Source: Campylobacterota bacterium
GTDB lineage: Bacteria > Campylobacterota > Campylobacteria > Campylobacterales > JAADDX01
Direction of reading: 5' to 3'
Assembly: GCA_013153685.1 (NCBI GenBank)
Contig: JAADDX010000036.1
Location: forward strand, 1-42,439
DNA: 42,439 nucleotides
A model generated the notes under the pieces. That model was not told the DNA's origin, ran no database searches, and saw only the letters and a list, made by a program, of their open reading frames with translations. A program made the translations under genes and the position numbers. Positions 33,546 through 42,439 of the stretch are shown piece by piece; position 1 is the first letter of the stretch; each line of letters begins with the position of its first letter.

Positions 33546-34937
33546 ATGGGAAAAAAGAAAAAAAATAATGACGTAATACAAATTTCAAAAAGAGACTTCG
33601 AAGAATTAATGTCGTATCTATCTGAGATTGAGGATGGTAATTTTGATGCGAAATTAACAGTATCTGGCGATGAAGCATTTGTTATAGGTAAGAAAATTTC
33701 TGGAATAGTAGCAAATATTAAACATTTCGAGGAAGATATCTCAAAAGTAGCACTTGATGCACTAAAAGGTAACTTAACTTCGTATGTAAATGCAAGCAGA
33801 TATAAAGGTGTGTTTTTTGATATGGCAAGTAAGCTAAATGAATTTGTAGAGCTTGTAGATAAAGCCGTAAAAGATATTTTAGGTGCAACAATAGCTCTTC
33901 AAGAAGGTGATTTTGATAAGAGAATTACCAATGAATATAGTGGTGAATTCAATATCCTCAAAGATGCTATCAATACTACAGCTCATACGTTGGCAAATTT
34001 CGTAACCGATGTGAATTATCTTACACAACAAGTATTAGAAGGACATCTAAATACTAAAATCGATGAATTCAAATATAAAGCAGGGTATGGAGTAATTGTA
34101 AGAAATATCAACTCAGTAGCGGCAACGTTACAGCAAATTATCAATAGAATCAAAGAAGCGACAGATGAAATAGCTGATGCGGCAACTAGTATCTCATCAA
34201 CAGCACAAGTTATTTCTTCTGGTGCGGAAGAGCAAGCAAATTCACTCGAAGAGATTGGAACAAGTGTGGAAGAGATTAGTGGTGGTATTAGCGAAACGGC
34301 TAAAAACACTCAAAGAACTAAAGAGGTAGCAAAAGAATCAGCTAATATTGCTGAACAAGGAAGTAGTGCTGTATTAAAAACTGTTGAAGCGATGGAGAAA
34401 ATTGCGGAGGAGATTAGAATTATTGAAGATATTGTATATCAAACCAACTTGCTTGCACTTAATGCAGCAATTGAAGCGGCAAGAGCTGGGGAACATGGGA
34501 AAGGATTTGCGGTTGTTGCAGCAGAAGTTAGAAAACTTGCAAGAAGAAGCCAAACAGCTGCGGAAAAAATCTCTAAAATTACCAAAGATAGCGTAGATAT
34601 CTCAAAAGAAGCAGGAGAGCTTATCAAAAGTATGCTGCCAAAAATCGAAGAAACGGCTACGCTTATTAATGATATTTCAAATGCGACCAAAGAACAAGAA
34701 ATCGGTATTAGTCAGATTAATACGGCAATTGGTGAGCTAAATAACATTGCTCAGTCTAACTTAAATGAGGCAAATTCATTAGCATCATCAAGCGAAGAGT
34801 TAACATCACAAACATCTGAGGTTAGCAAAATTTTATCAAGATTTGACTTAGGAAGCGGTATTAGTTATCAAAAAGAACAACCATCACAAAGCCAATCATC
34901 ATCTGAATTTGATTTGAGAAATTTTGAAAGATTTTAA
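33546..34937 (+). CDS. soluble multi-HAMP methyl-accepting chemotaxis protein
   Basis: A 463-residue receptor without signal peptide or TM segment, so cytoplasmic. Residues 15-205 hold about three HAMP-like repeats, each with an [10 protein letters not shown] / [18 protein letters not shown] / [10 protein letters not shown] type connector. The signalling domain follows, with long Gln/Glu/Ala-rich adaptation helices and the hairpin tip [20 protein letters not shown] (about 300-319) and [17 protein letters not shown]. The protein ends RNFERF. The last five residues NFERF fit the CheR/CheB tether pattern (aromatic, two residues, aromatic; NWETF in E. coli Tar). No ligand domain is recognisable, so the input may come through the HAMP chain or a partner. 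It sits between cheA and cheW. Confidence 0.93.
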   Translation: MGKKKKNNDVIQISKRDFEELMSYLSEIEDGNFDAKLTVSGDEAFVIGKKISGIVANIKHFEEDISKVALDALKGNLTSYVNASRYKGVFFDMASKLNEFVELVDKAVKDILGATIALQEGDFDKRITNEYSGEFNILKDAINTTAHTLANFVTDVNYLTQQVLEGHLNTKIDEFKYKAGYGVIVRNINSVAATLQQIINRIKEATDEIADAATSISSTAQVISSGAEEQANSLEEIGTSVEEISGGISETAKNTQRTKEVAKESANIAEQGSSAVLKTVEAMEKIAEEIRIIEDIVYQTNLLALNAAIEAARAGEHGKGFAVVAAEVRKLARRSQTAAEKISKITKDSVDISKEAGELIKSMLPKIEETATLINDISNATKEQEIGISQINTAIGELNNIAQSNLNEANSLASSSEELTSQTSEVSKILSRFDLGSGISYQKEQPSQSQSSSEFDLRNFERF

Positions 34938-34939
34938 AA

Positions 34940-35401
34940 ATGCAAAGATATTTATTATTCAAACTAAACGATGAAGTTTATGCAATAAATTCATCGGAAA
35001 TTAGAGAGATTATCGATTATACGCAAATTACTCCTATACCAAAGATTAATACGGCGGTTTTAGGAGTGGCGAATATTAGAGGAGAGTTGTATGGTGTAAT
35101 TGATCTTAAAAAAAGATTAAACCTACCCCCTCGTCAGCTTACCAATAGAGCGTCGTTTGTTTTGGTAAATGCGTATGGACAAAAAGATAATCAAAAAGTA
35201 GCCCTTTTAGTAGATAGCGTAGAAGAGGTTACGGAAGTAAGAGAACGCGACGTGTTAGCACCTGTGGAATTTGGGACAAAAATCGATATTAAATTTGTAG
35301 AAAATATTATTCGCTATGGCGATAAAGAAAATGAATATGCGATAGCTTTAAAAATGCCGGTTGTGGTGGATTTGGAAGAATTATCAAAAACAAAGGATTA
35401 A
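34940..35401 (+). CDS. cheW: chemotaxis coupling protein CheW
   Basis: A 153-residue CheW that bridges receptor tips and CheA. Markers are YLLFKLNDEVYAINSSEIRE, ITPIPKINTAVLGVANIRGE and GVIDLKKRLNLPP. Its length is normal. It begins 2 bases after the receptor stop and ends 1 base before cheV, so all are in one transcript. Confidence 0.95.
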   Translation: MQRYLLFKLNDEVYAINSSEIREIIDYTQITPIPKINTAVLGVANIRGELYGVIDLKKRLNLPPRQLTNRASFVLVNAYGQKDNQKVALLVDSVEEVTEVRERDVLAPVEFGTKIDIKFVENIIRYGDKENEYAIALKMPVVVDLEELSKTKD

Positions 35402-35402
35402 G

Positions 35403-36362
35403 ATGGGGCTTGGATTTGATGATGAAATAAACGAAGAAGAATTGGATTTATTGGAGATTGTTACTGCCGATACGAAGAATATGACAAGTCAGTTTCTTAT
35501 CTTTAGAGACTATAGGGATGAGCTCTTTGCTATTAACGTATCTAAGATTAGGGAGTTGTTGGAATTTCATGAGATTGACATGATTAGAAATGACAAGGCA
35601 AAAGGATATGTAAAGGCAACTGCCGATGTGAGAGGAAATCTGATACCTATTGTGTATTTTGATGAATGGTATAGCAATGAGAGATTGGATGATAAAGAAT
35701 ACAGACTTGTCGTATTGGCAAGTTTTGGTGGACATGAGTTTGGTATAGTTGTAAAAAATGTGGAATATATTGCCACAATCTTGCCGGAGTATATGCAAGA
35801 GAGTAATGACAAAGAGCTTAAAGCTACATTCGTAGCTAAAATCAGACTTGATGGTAAAAATTACTTGTGTACAATCTTTGACGGTGATAAGATGCTATTG
35901 GATATCTTTGAAGAAACTCAAGCCGGAGCGAAGACAGAAGATGTAGAGGATTTTGAGCATGATAATAAAACGAAATTTATCCTTTTTGCCGATGATTCTA
36001 AGTTTGTAAGAAATATTGTAGGAAATACTATCAAAAAAATGGGAATTCCTTACAAAGTGTTTGAAAACGGAAAAGAGTTGTTAGCAGAATTGGAGAAAAT
36101 GAATCCGGACGAAGTGGGACTTGTTATTACCGACTTGGAAATGCCGGTGATGGATGGAAAGGCGTTAATTAGTGAGATTAGACAACGCCCAGAATTTGAT
36201 AAACTCCATATTTTAGTGCATACAAATATGAGTAATGATGTATTAACTGAATCATTAATCGAGGCTGGAGCAACAGAAGTAATAGCTAAAATCAACGCCA
36301 AAAGATTATCAAAGAAAATAGAGAAGTATTATGCAAAAGATAGAGTTACTAACGCTGAATGA
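35403..36362 (+). CDS. cheV: chemotaxis coupling protein CheV (CheW-receiver fusion)
   Basis: A 319-residue protein with an N-terminal CheW-like domain (about 25-175: SQFLIFRDYRDELFAINVSK, DVRGNLIPIVYFDEWY) and a C-terminal receiver (about 192-315). The receiver has the acidic pair FADDSKFVR, phospho-Asp D244 in VITDLEMPVMDGK, the Thr in LVHTNMSND and Lys in VIAKINAKR, so it should accept phosphate from CheA, as a sink or adaptation device. ATG 35403 is used; an in-frame upstream start would lie within cheW. CheV is common in Campylobacterota. It overlaps cheR by 32 bases. Confidence 0.94.
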   Translation: MGLGFDDEINEEELDLLEIVTADTKNMTSQFLIFRDYRDELFAINVSKIRELLEFHEIDMIRNDKAKGYVKATADVRGNLIPIVYFDEWYSNERLDDKEYRLVVLASFGGHEFGIVVKNVEYIATILPEYMQESNDKELKATFVAKIRLDGKNYLCTIFDGDKMLLDIFEETQAGAKTEDVEDFEHDNKTKFILFADDSKFVRNIVGNTIKKMGIPYKVFENGKELLAELEKMNPDEVGLVITDLEMPVMDGKALISEIRQRPEFDKLHILVHTNMSNDVLTESLIEAGATEVIAKINAKRLSKKIEKYYAKDRVTNAE

Positions 36363-37128
36363 TTTTACATCTTTTCAAGATTTGATTTTAAAAGAGACGG
36401 GTATTAAATTGTCAAATACCAAAAGGACTCTTTTACAAACCAAAATCTTAGAGAGGATGAAAATCAAAAAAATAAAAACATTTAAAGAATATTACCATTA
36501 TATACTCAAGCACCCAGATGAAAAGGCATATGTGATCAATTTTGCCACTACGAATGAGACATATTTTTTTCGTGAAAAGAGACATTTGGAATTTTTCAAA
36601 AAACATGTGGCTCTTGAACTACCAAAGATTAGGCTTTGGTCTGCTGCAGCAAGTGTCGGAGCAGAAGCTTATACTCTAGCGATGATTTTAAAAGAACTTG
36701 GTAGGCAATTTGAGATTATTGGAACAGATATTAATCATGAAGTAATCCATAAAGCCAGACAAGGTGTATATCCTATCACTTGGGCTAAAAATATCCCAGA
36801 TGAATATCTCAAAAAATACTGTTTACGCGGTAAGAACGACTATAAGGGATGGTTTATGATAGGAAATGCAATTAAGAAAAATGTGAAATTCAAAGTTGCG
36901 AATTTATTATACCCACAAAAGGATTTGGGATTGTTTGATGTGATTTTTCTCAAAAACGTTTTGATTTATTTTGATGATAAAACCAAGAAAAAAGTAGTAG
37001 AGAATGTATTGCACAATCTCAAGACAGACGGATATTTGTTTATCTCTCTAACAGAAAATATAGATCACTTAAAAATCGATAGATTACACAAAGTAGATTC
37101 TTCCGTATACCAACTAAAGGACAACTGA
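36331..37128 (+). CDS. cheR: chemoreceptor methyltransferase CheR
   Basis: A 265-residue SAM-dependent methyltransferase that methylates receptor glutamates. N-terminal helical domain about 1-75, TTNETYFFREKRHLEFF, SAM motif LWSAAASVGAEAYTLAMIL (a variant of the usual WSAACSSGEEPYS), GTDINHEVIHKARQGVYP and FDVIFLKNVLIYFDD (Lys where Arg is common). The start lies 32 bases inside cheV. It ends on the A of the next ATG (TGATG), tightly coupled to the ParA-like gene. It probably docks on the receptor's NFERF tail. Confidence 0.94.
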   Translation: MQKIELLTLNDFTSFQDLILKETGIKLSNTKRTLLQTKILERMKIKKIKTFKEYYHYILKHPDEKAYVINFATTNETYFFREKRHLEFFKKHVALELPKIRLWSAAASVGAEAYTLAMILKELGRQFEIIGTDINHEVIHKARQGVYPITWAKNIPDEYLKKYCLRGKNDYKGWFMIGNAIKKNVKFKVANLLYPQKDLGLFDVIFLKNVLIYFDDKTKKKVVENVLHNLKTDGYLFISLTENIDHLKIDRLHKVDSSVYQLKDN

Positions 37129-37925
37129 TGAAGAAGAAATTGAAATTTATTACAATTTCAAGCAAAGGGGGAGTTGGTAAAAGTGCTATTTCCATGCAGG
37201 TGCTTGCTCCCTATTTATATGAGAAAAACAAGCAAAAAAAGATAGATTATTTTGAGTTTGATGATGAAAATATAGATTTGTTAAGTTATGGTGATAGTAA
37301 CCTTACAAAAAGGGAACAAGTAGAAATCGAGGAATTTATTATTGTAGATAAATTAATAGAAGTTTTTTCTAAAAAGGGAGCGTGTGTGGTGGATGTAGGC
37401 GGTAACCGTTCTGCATCGATTATATTAGAAGCTATTGAGACAAGTGGAATAGGGGAGCTTATTGATATGGCTGTAATTCCTATGCTTGATGGTGAGCAAG
37501 ATGCTATTAACGCCAAAAAAGTATACGACAAACTAAAAAGTGCCAATCCAAATATGAATATCGTATTTGCACTCAATAGAGTTATTAATCCAAAGTATTT
37601 AGAGTATCAATTTGAAAATTTCTTTGGGGATATTAGAGGGATTTTTAAGAATATTTTTTATTTACAAAGCTATATTGATCATAAAGACAACTATATCGCC
37701 ATAGAAAACAGCGACCTTATCAAATTTAGTAGAAGATTTGGGATCACCATATACGAAATAGCAAATTCCAACAGGGATTTTACTACTCAGATAAAAAACC
37801 ATGACGATATTAACGAAGCCAAACTTTTGATGTTTAAAAACTATATTTACCAAAATTCCAAGAAATATTACCAAACAACAATTAAAAGGTGTTTTGATAA
37901 GTTTGAGGAAATCTTGAATGATTAA
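37128..37925 (+). CDS. diverged ParA/MinD-like ATPase of the chemosensory operon
   Basis: A 265-residue P-loop ATPase with the deviant Walker A SKGGVGKSA (K13 and K18) and a Walker B/switch II-like CVVDVGGNRSASI. FEFDDEN near residue 48 resembles the A' region, with Asp residues as in MobD/TraL-type relatives rather than typical ParA. The last 80 residues show no family signature. It lies between cheR and cheB, with its end overlapping cheB by 8 bases. In Rhodobacter sphaeroides a ParA homologue (PpfA) partitions the cytoplasmic chemoreceptor cluster, and in Vibrio ParC positions polar arrays. A similar role for this soluble-receptor system is an inference. No ParB is present. Confidence 0.82.
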   Translation: MKKKLKFITISSKGGVGKSAISMQVLAPYLYEKNKQKKIDYFEFDDENIDLLSYGDSNLTKREQVEIEEFIIVDKLIEVFSKKGACVVDVGGNRSASIILEAIETSGIGELIDMAVIPMLDGEQDAINAKKVYDKLKSANPNMNIVFALNRVINPKYLEYQFENFFGDIRGIFKNIFYLQSYIDHKDNYIAIENSDLIKFSRRFGITIYEIANSNRDFTTQIKNHDDINEAKLLMFKNYIYQNSKKYYQTTIKRCFDKFEEILND

Positions 37926-38877
37926 GATTTTTTTAATTGACGCTTCTATTAAAAATAGAACTCTAATCAAGCAATATTTAGCTTTTGAGAAAGATATCAA
38001 AGTAATAGGCGAAGCAAATGATCCAATCGATGCCATGAAGGTATTTTCAGCGGTTGGATTGCCGGATGTGTTTTTGGTAAGTGCACATTTAGAGAAAATA
38101 TCGATTTTTGATTTTTTAAAAAAACTCAAAGAACAAAGACCGATTCCAACAATTGTTTATGCCGATATAGCCGATAAGTTGATGGTGCAAAGATTGTATG
38201 ATGCTGGTGCTACGAAGGTAATCCCTCAGCCAATAGAGAGTGATACGAATTATCGTTATGCACTCTTAACGGCGATTCGTGCAATCAAAATCAAAACATT
38301 AAATATCAAGCCAATTAACAAGATTATTGCTATTGGCTCATCTACAGGTGGTGTTCAAGCACTTGAGGAAATTATTAAGCGTCTTAAAAAAAATCATGCA
38401 CCCATTATCATAACCCAACACATGCCAAGCGATTTTACCGGCTCTTTTGCGAAGCGGCTGACATCTTTATACAAAAATACGTATGTCAAAGAAGCGGAAG
38501 ATTTTGATGAATTGGCTGTGGGTCGAGTACTGCTAGCCCCTGGAAATAAACATATGGAAGTTATTAAAAAAGGCAACGGTTATCAGGTAATCCTAAAAGA
38601 TTATCCAAAAGTAAACGGACACAAACCAAGTATTGATGTTATGTTTGATTCTGTAGCTAGAGAAGTAGGAGATAAGGCAGTGGCGTTTTTGCTTACTGGT
38701 ATGGGCAAAGACGGTGCTTTGGGTCTAAAGAAAATTAGAGAAGCTGGAGGTATTACTTATGCACAAGATGAACAATCAAGTATCGTATACGGTATGCCAA
38801 AAGTAGCCAATGAGATCGGTGCGGCACGATATGTAGTCCCACTAAAAGATATCGCAAATATTATCAACGCTTACTAG
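37918..38877 (+). CDS. cheB: chemoreceptor methylesterase CheB with a degenerate receiver domain
   Basis: A 319-residue CheB. The C-terminal methylesterase is intact: S142 in [12 protein letters not shown]168 in [18 protein letters not shown]265 in [16 protein letters not shown]. The N-terminal region (1-120) has receiver fold spacing but lost the chemistry: the acidic pair is D8-A9 (FLIDAS), the phospho-acceptor position is S55 ([10 protein letters not shown]), the Thr/Ser position is A82 (VYADIAD) and the Lys position is Q104 (VIPQPIES). So it should not be activated by CheA phosphorylation. Campylobacter and Helicobacter relatives often lack the receiver altogether in CheB, so this may be an intermediate state or a protein-binding pseudo-receiver. 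Confidence 0.94.
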   Translation: MIKIFLIDASIKNRTLIKQYLAFEKDIKVIGEANDPIDAMKVFSAVGLPDVFLVSAHLEKISIFDFLKKLKEQRPIPTIVYADIADKLMVQRLYDAGATKVIPQPIESDTNYRYALLTAIRAIKIKTLNIKPINKIIAIGSSTGGVQALEEIIKRLKKNHAPIIITQHMPSDFTGSFAKRLTSLYKNTYVKEAEDFDELAVGRVLLAPGNKHMEVIKKGNGYQVILKDYPKVNGHKPSIDVMFDSVAREVGDKAVAFLLTGMGKDGALGLKKIREAGGITYAQDEQSSIVYGMPKVANEIGAARYVVPLKDIANIINAY

Positions 38878-38879
38878 TC

Positions 38880-39938
38880 ATGAAAAGATATCCCACCAAA
38901 ACTATTCAAGTAGGAAATGTCAAAATCGGCTCTGATGCACCAATTAGCGTGCAATCTATGACCTTTTCTCATACAAAAGATATCCAAACAACCATTCATC
39001 AAATACAACGTCTACAAAATGCCGGTGCCGATATCGTAAGAGTAGCCGTATTGGATAAAGAGGATGCCAAAGCACTCAAACAAATCAAAGCCCAAACTAC
39101 CATACCGATTATTGCAGATATTCACTTTAATCATAAGTTAGGTTTGATGGCGGCTGAAGTGGTTGATGGTTTGAGAATAAATCCAGGAAATATTGGAAGT
39201 AAAGAGAAGATTAAAGCTTTAGTAGATATGTGCAAACAACGCTCAATTCCGATAAGAATAGGTGTGAATAGTGGAAGTTTAGAACAGCATTTAGAAAACA
39301 AATACGGACAAACTCCAAAAGCAATGGTGGAGTCTGCTTTGTATCATATTAAATTGTTAGAAGATTTGGACTTTACGCAAATCAAAGTAAGTCTGAAAGC
39401 CAGTGACGTTATAAGGACGGTAGAAGCTTATAGGATGTTAAGACAGCTTGTGGATTATCCATTTCATCTAGGTGTTACTGAAGCTGGCACAACGTTTCAT
39501 GCAACAATCAAGAGTAGCATTGCACTTGGGAGTTTGTTGCTTGATGGGATTGGCGATACACTTAGAGTATCCATCACTGGTGAATTAGAAGAAGAGATTA
39601 GAGTAGCTAAAGCTATCTTACAGGATGTTGGTATCCAAAAAGAGGGATTGAATATTATCTCATGCCCTACATGCGGGCGATTACAAGCAGATCTCAAAAC
39701 AGCGGTGCACCAGATCCAAGAACGCACCAAACATATCAAAGCACCACTAAACGTGAGTGTGATGGGGTGTGTGGTAAATGCATTGGGAGAAGCTAAAGAA
39801 GCGGATGTGGCTATTGCGTATGGAAAAGGGGATGGGATGATTATTAAAAAAGGGGAAATAATAGCTAAATTACCCCAAGAACAATTAGTAGAGAGATTTA
39901 TCCAAGAGATCCAAAAAGAAGCTGACAAACTAAAATAG
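38880..39938 (+). CDS. ispG: 4-hydroxy-3-methylbut-2-enyl-diphosphate synthase
   Basis: A 352-residue [4Fe-4S] enzyme of the MEP isoprenoid pathway (MEcPP to HMBPP). It starts [20 protein letters not shown] and has [39 protein letters not shown], and the cluster ligands in [13 protein letters not shown] and [17 protein letters not shown] (three Cys plus Glu). The length is typical of the bacterial short form. It starts 3 bases after cheB with no evident ribosome site, so it may be read as part of the chemosensory transcript. The 3' end overlaps the convergent helicase by 9 bases. Confidence 0.96.
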   Translation: MKRYPTKTIQVGNVKIGSDAPISVQSMTFSHTKDIQTTIHQIQRLQNAGADIVRVAVLDKEDAKALKQIKAQTTIPIIADIHFNHKLGLMAAEVVDGLRINPGNIGSKEKIKALVDMCKQRSIPIRIGVNSGSLEQHLENKYGQTPKAMVESALYHIKLLEDLDFTQIKVSLKASDVIRTVEAYRMLRQLVDYPFHLGVTEAGTTFHATIKSSIALGSLLLDGIGDTLRVSITGELEEEIRVAKAILQDVGIQKEGLNIISCPTCGRLQADLKTAVHQIQERTKHIKAPLNVSVMGCVVNALGEAKEADVAIAYGKGDGMIIKKGEIIAKLPQEQLVERFIQEIQKEADKLK

Positions 39939-41174
39939 CTTCTTTTGCGTGGTATTGCTTTGATAAAATTTTTTTACTCTCTCATCAATGTAGAATATTT
40001 CATCTAGTTTGCCTTTTGGTGGATTGATGACGATGTTATTAGGATTTGTGCCACGCGAGAGTGCTACGTAGGCTTGTGCTGGTGCGAAAATATAGCTTAG
40101 ATCTATTGCTAGATGATCGATACTCAGCCCTTGTGCTTTGTGGATGGTGATAGCGTAGGCGAGTTTGAGTGGAAATTGATAAAATACACCGATTGTTTTT
40201 TGGATAATTTTATCGTTTGTGCCGTCGTAGTCATATTCTATAAGTTCAAATGGGTATTTTTCGATATTGACGATCTTACCTAAGAAATCTACTTTAATAA
40301 TCTCATTTTCTTCATCGATATCTACTACTACACCTTTTTCACCATTATACAACACATCATCATCCATTTTTTGATTTACCACATTTAAAACCACAGCACC
40401 CTTTTTGATCTCAAAAATTTCACCAATATTTAATGATTGTTTGAAATTTTCAAATTGTGTTTGTTTGTTGGTATCAAACAACTCTTCATCCGACTTAAAT
40501 CGGATAAGAGGTGATGGTAGTTCTTTGAGTTTTTCTTTGTTTTTGTGATCCACCTTTTTATTAGTCGAATACAAAAACGTAAGATTTGTATTTTTTAGGT
40601 GTTTGTTGTGTTTTAGATTGTCTATAAAGGCTATATCCTTATCATCGTAGCTCCCCTCTCTTATTCTTAGTAAAATTTCACTAAATTCTTTGTGATTTGT
40701 TCTTTTGATTTGAGTTAGAGTAATAGTTTCAAACTCCCACTCATCCCACCAAGTAGATTCAAAAGCCCACCCTTCTTCTTCTACATTTACCGGTGGTAAT
40801 TGATAAAAATCTCCTACGATGAGTAATTTCCCTTTATATTCAACTTCTTGCAATCTGATATTGATTGCATCAAATAGTTTTTTAGAGACCATGGAAATTT
40901 CATCTATGATAATTAAGTCGGTTTTTTGTAGTAATTTTTTCTTAGGGTATGTTAGTGGATTGAATTTGGAGATATTTCTAGAGAACTCAAATAAACTGTG
41001 AATTGTTTGACCTCCTATATTCACTGCTGCAATACCGGTAGGAGCGGTAGCAATGAGGTGTCTTGGGTAGTATTTGATAATTTCCTTGGTAATATAACTT
41101 TTCCCAACACCAGCCCCTCCAGTTAGAAATATATTGCTTGAATATAACTTTTTAATAATCTCTTGGCTATCCAT
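39930..41174 (-). CDS. Pif1-like DNA helicase
   Basis: A 414-residue SF1B helicase. Walker A is [11 protein letters not shown] (17-27), followed by [21 protein letters not shown] (given [11 protein letters not shown] and [10 protein letters not shown]), DEAD-type [18 protein letters not shown], and the C-terminal [15 protein letters not shown] and [13 protein letters not shown]. This set marks the Pif1/RecD2 branch (5'-3' helicases acting on forks and G-quadruplex-like barriers). ATG 41174 is used; it overlaps the rseP stop by 8 bases, so the two are probably co-transcribed. The compact size, without N-terminal extension, is usual for bacterial Pif1-like proteins. Confidence 0.9.
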   Translation of the reverse strand: MDSQEIIKKLYSSNIFLTGGAGVGKSYITKEIIKYYPRHLIATAPTGIAAVNIGGQTIHSLFEFSRNISKFNPLTYPKKKLLQKTDLIIIDEISMVSKKLFDAINIRLQEVEYKGKLLIVGDFYQLPPVNVEEEGWAFESTWWDEWEFETITLTQIKRTNHKEFSEILLRIREGSYDDKDIAFIDNLKHNKHLKNTNLTFLYSTNKKVDHKNKEKLKELPSPLIRFKSDEELFDTNKQTQFENFKQSLNIGEIFEIKKGAVVLNVVNQKMDDDVLYNGEKGVVVDIDEENEIIKVDFLGKIVNIEKYPFELIEYDYDGTNDKIIQKTIGVFYQFPLKLAYAITIHKAQGLSIDHLAIDLSYIFAPAQAYVALSRGTNPNNIVINPPKGKLDEIFYIDERVKKFYQSNTTQKKLF

Positions 41175-42213
41175 GCCCCATCCTTGTAATATCGTTATAC
41201 ACACCAATTACCATTAACATTCCCAAAAATATCCATCCCATAATTGTAAGCTTTATCATCACTTCTTCATTAACAGCTCGTTTGGTAATAAGCTCATACA
41301 AATTAAACATAATATGACCTCCATCTAAAGCCGGAATAGGCAAGAGGTTTAAAACCCCAAGATTGACTGATATAAGAGCACTCAATAATAATAGTGCATC
41401 TAGCCCATACTCGCTAGCTTTGCTTGTAACTCTTACGATCCCAATCGGTCCGCTAACATTCTCCAGCCCAATAGCTCCACTTGCCATTTTGATAAATCCC
41501 TCAAAGATAAGTTTGGATTTATCAATCGTCTCATGCCATGCTATGCTAAGAGCTTGTGTGAAGGGATATTTGATAGTAACAAACGCAGCTTTTGGCATAA
41601 TCCCTATGAGGGGTTGGTGGACTGTTTCGCCTAGGATATTTTTGGTTGTCATAATTTTGGGTTTGATGGTGAGATGTAAGATACGATTATCTCTTTTGAT
41701 AACGATATTTAATGGTTTGGTAGAATGTTTGATTGCTTTTTTGATATCATCCCACGTAGTAATTGGATGGTTCATAATTTTAAGAATACGATCATTTGCT
41801 TTTAGGACATTTTGTGCCGGTGAATTCTCCAGCACTTTGCCAACAACAGGTGCTAATTTTTGCCATCCACTTAGTGCTATAAATAGATATATCAAAAATG
41901 CCAACAAAATATTAAACAACGGTCCACCCAATAATATCAAGATTCTTTGTATTGGAGTTTTTGCAAGATAACTATCTTTATCGTAATTTTTGAGCGTTGG
42001 GTTGGTATCGTCTTGCCCTTTCATTTGCACATATCCACCAAGCGGAATGGCACTCAAACAATACGAAGTCTCACCCCATTTTTTACAAAACAATTTCTTA
42101 CCAAATCCGATACTAAACACTTCTACCTTAACCCCAAGTAGCCGTGCCATAATAAAATGTCCAAGTTCGTGAAAAAATATTAAAAATGACAATACCAATA
42201 TCGCTACAAGCAT
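41167..42213 (-). CDS. rseP: RIP metalloprotease RseP (site-2 protease)
   Basis: A 348-residue intramembrane zinc protease. The first TM segment carries FLIFFHELGHFIMARLLG (H15-E16-x-x-H19). IGFGKKLF and SAIPLGGYVQMKGQ are followed by TM2. A single PDZ domain spans about 120-200 (PVVGKVLENSPAQ, LKANDRILKI). The C-terminal TM part has NLGVLNLLPIPALDGGHIMF with the LDG metal ligand. It should cleave membrane-anchored regulators or signal peptides. ATG 42213 is chosen with AAGGAG 6 bases upstream; a longer start would add seven residues. Confidence 0.94.
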   Translation of the reverse strand: MLVAILVLSFLIFFHELGHFIMARLLGVKVEVFSIGFGKKLFCKKWGETSYCLSAIPLGGYVQMKGQDDTNPTLKNYDKDSYLAKTPIQRILILLGGPLFNILLAFLIYLFIALSGWQKLAPVVGKVLENSPAQNVLKANDRILKIMNHPITTWDDIKKAIKHSTKPLNIVIKRDNRILHLTIKPKIMTTKNILGETVHQPLIGIMPKAAFVTIKYPFTQALSIAWHETIDKSKLIFEGFIKMASGAIGLENVSGPIGIVRVTSKASEYGLDALLLLSALISVNLGVLNLLPIPALDGGHIMFNLYELITKRAVNEEVMIKLTIMGWIFLGMLMVIGVYNDITRMGHG

Positions 42214-42235
42214 AATCTCTCCTTTTAAAAGCATA

Positions 42236-42241
42236 ATTCTA
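42236..42241 (-). promoter_or_regulatory. rseP: -10 box upstream of rseP
   Basis: The minus strand reads GTATGGTAGAATTATGC, a one-base variant of the window's extended -10 motif, 22 bases before the rseP start. Confidence 0.5.
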
Positions 42242-42346
42242 CCATACTTTGTGATAAATAATTGTGATTTTGGTATGCGGAAATGTATAAAACGTACAAT
42301 TTGTAAAAAGTTCGTGTGATTTTAATGTATGAGGAAATTGTGAAGT

Positions 42347-42425
<79 letters not shown>

Positions 42426-42428
42426 AAA

Positions 42429-42439
42429 TGGTGGTCGCT
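42429..42439 (-). tRNA. 3' end of another tRNA (truncated by window edge)
   Basis: The last 11 bases read AGCGACCACCA on the minus strand: seven bases of acceptor strand, discriminator A and an encoded CCA, three bases upstream of tRNA-Asp. A tRNA starting GGTCGCT is expected beyond the edge; tRNA-Val is a plausible identity, but it cannot be shown from this fragment. Confidence 0.55.

Noticed and set aside
37662-38129. A 155-residue minus-strand frame opposite the ParA-like gene and cheB
   Set aside because: No recognisable motif, no ribosome site, and the + strand genes are firmly supported.
41363-41971. A 202-residue open frame on the + strand opposite rseP
   Set aside because: It is fully antisense to a well-supported gene with intact HExxH, PDZ and LDG motifs, and its translation shows no domain pattern; a shadow of codon bias.

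Overview
The window is strongly AT-rich, densely coded chromosomal DNA that looks like Campylobacterota (the former epsilonproteobacteria). The evidence is the ybaB - PDZ protein - ispA gene order known from Campylobacter, a 70-residue S21 of the Campylobacter type, CheV alongside CheW, PPK2, and a recurring TTTGGTATAATTA-type extended -10 promoter. I cannot assign a genus. The DNA ends in a tRNA cluster. I see no insertion sequence, prophage, CRISPR array or rRNA, and no gene-free stretch longer than about 300 bases.

Layout. 1-2429 (+): tail of an AAA-ATPase/PD-(D/E)XK protein, aguB, and a short molybdopterin oxidoreductase-like protein. 2421-5498 (-): rpsU, a ZnuA-like binding protein, a ZnuC-like ATPase and the bifunctional NAD(P)HX repair enzyme. 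5674-6117 (+): thioredoxin 2. 6126-12048 (-): a complete RND tripartite efflux operon led by its TetR repressor. 12180-14012 (+): PrxQ/Bcp peroxiredoxin, a YgjP-like metallopeptidase and an RluA-type pseudouridine synthase. 13975-15441 (-): PPK2 and shikimate kinase. 15570-22004 (+): PBP2, then a tightly overlapped run ybaB, PDZ protein, ispA, orphan ParA, apt, DUF455 and fetB. 21973-24153 (-): acetolactate synthase. 24303-25388 (+): a GT4 glycosyltransferase. 25401-26118 (-): rpmH, rnpA and yidD, without the expected yidC. 26225-26569 (-): a small Cys-rich protein. 26694-29324 (+): a REC-PAS-GGDEF diguanylate cyclase, a Nif3-like protein, rpmI and rplT. 29597-38877 (+): a nine-gene chemosensory operon, followed by ispG. 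39930-42213 (-): a Pif1-like helicase and RseP. 42349-42439 (-): tRNA-Asp and the 3' end of another tRNA.

The most interesting region is the chemosensory operon. It encodes a SpoIIE/PP2C phosphatase with a C-terminal receiver, a STAS protein without the phosphorylatable serine, a CheA without its own receiver, a soluble multi-HAMP receptor ending in a CheR-type pentapeptide, CheW, CheV, CheR, a diverged ParA/MinD-like ATPase, and a CheB whose receiver has lost its phosphorylation residues. No stand-alone CheY is present. The only intact receivers are those of the phosphatase and CheV. I infer a cytoplasmic signalling array whose output is probably a phosphatase/STAS partner switch rather than, or in addition to, the flagellar motor. 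A structured 5' leader precedes it.

Other points worth a second look are rnpA, whose conserved N-terminus extends upstream of every ATG/GTG/TTG and appears to start at ATT inside rpmH; a metal-transport-like operon lacking a permease and one metal-ligand histidine; a palindromic bidirectional promoter; and several hairpins near ribosomal protein genes.
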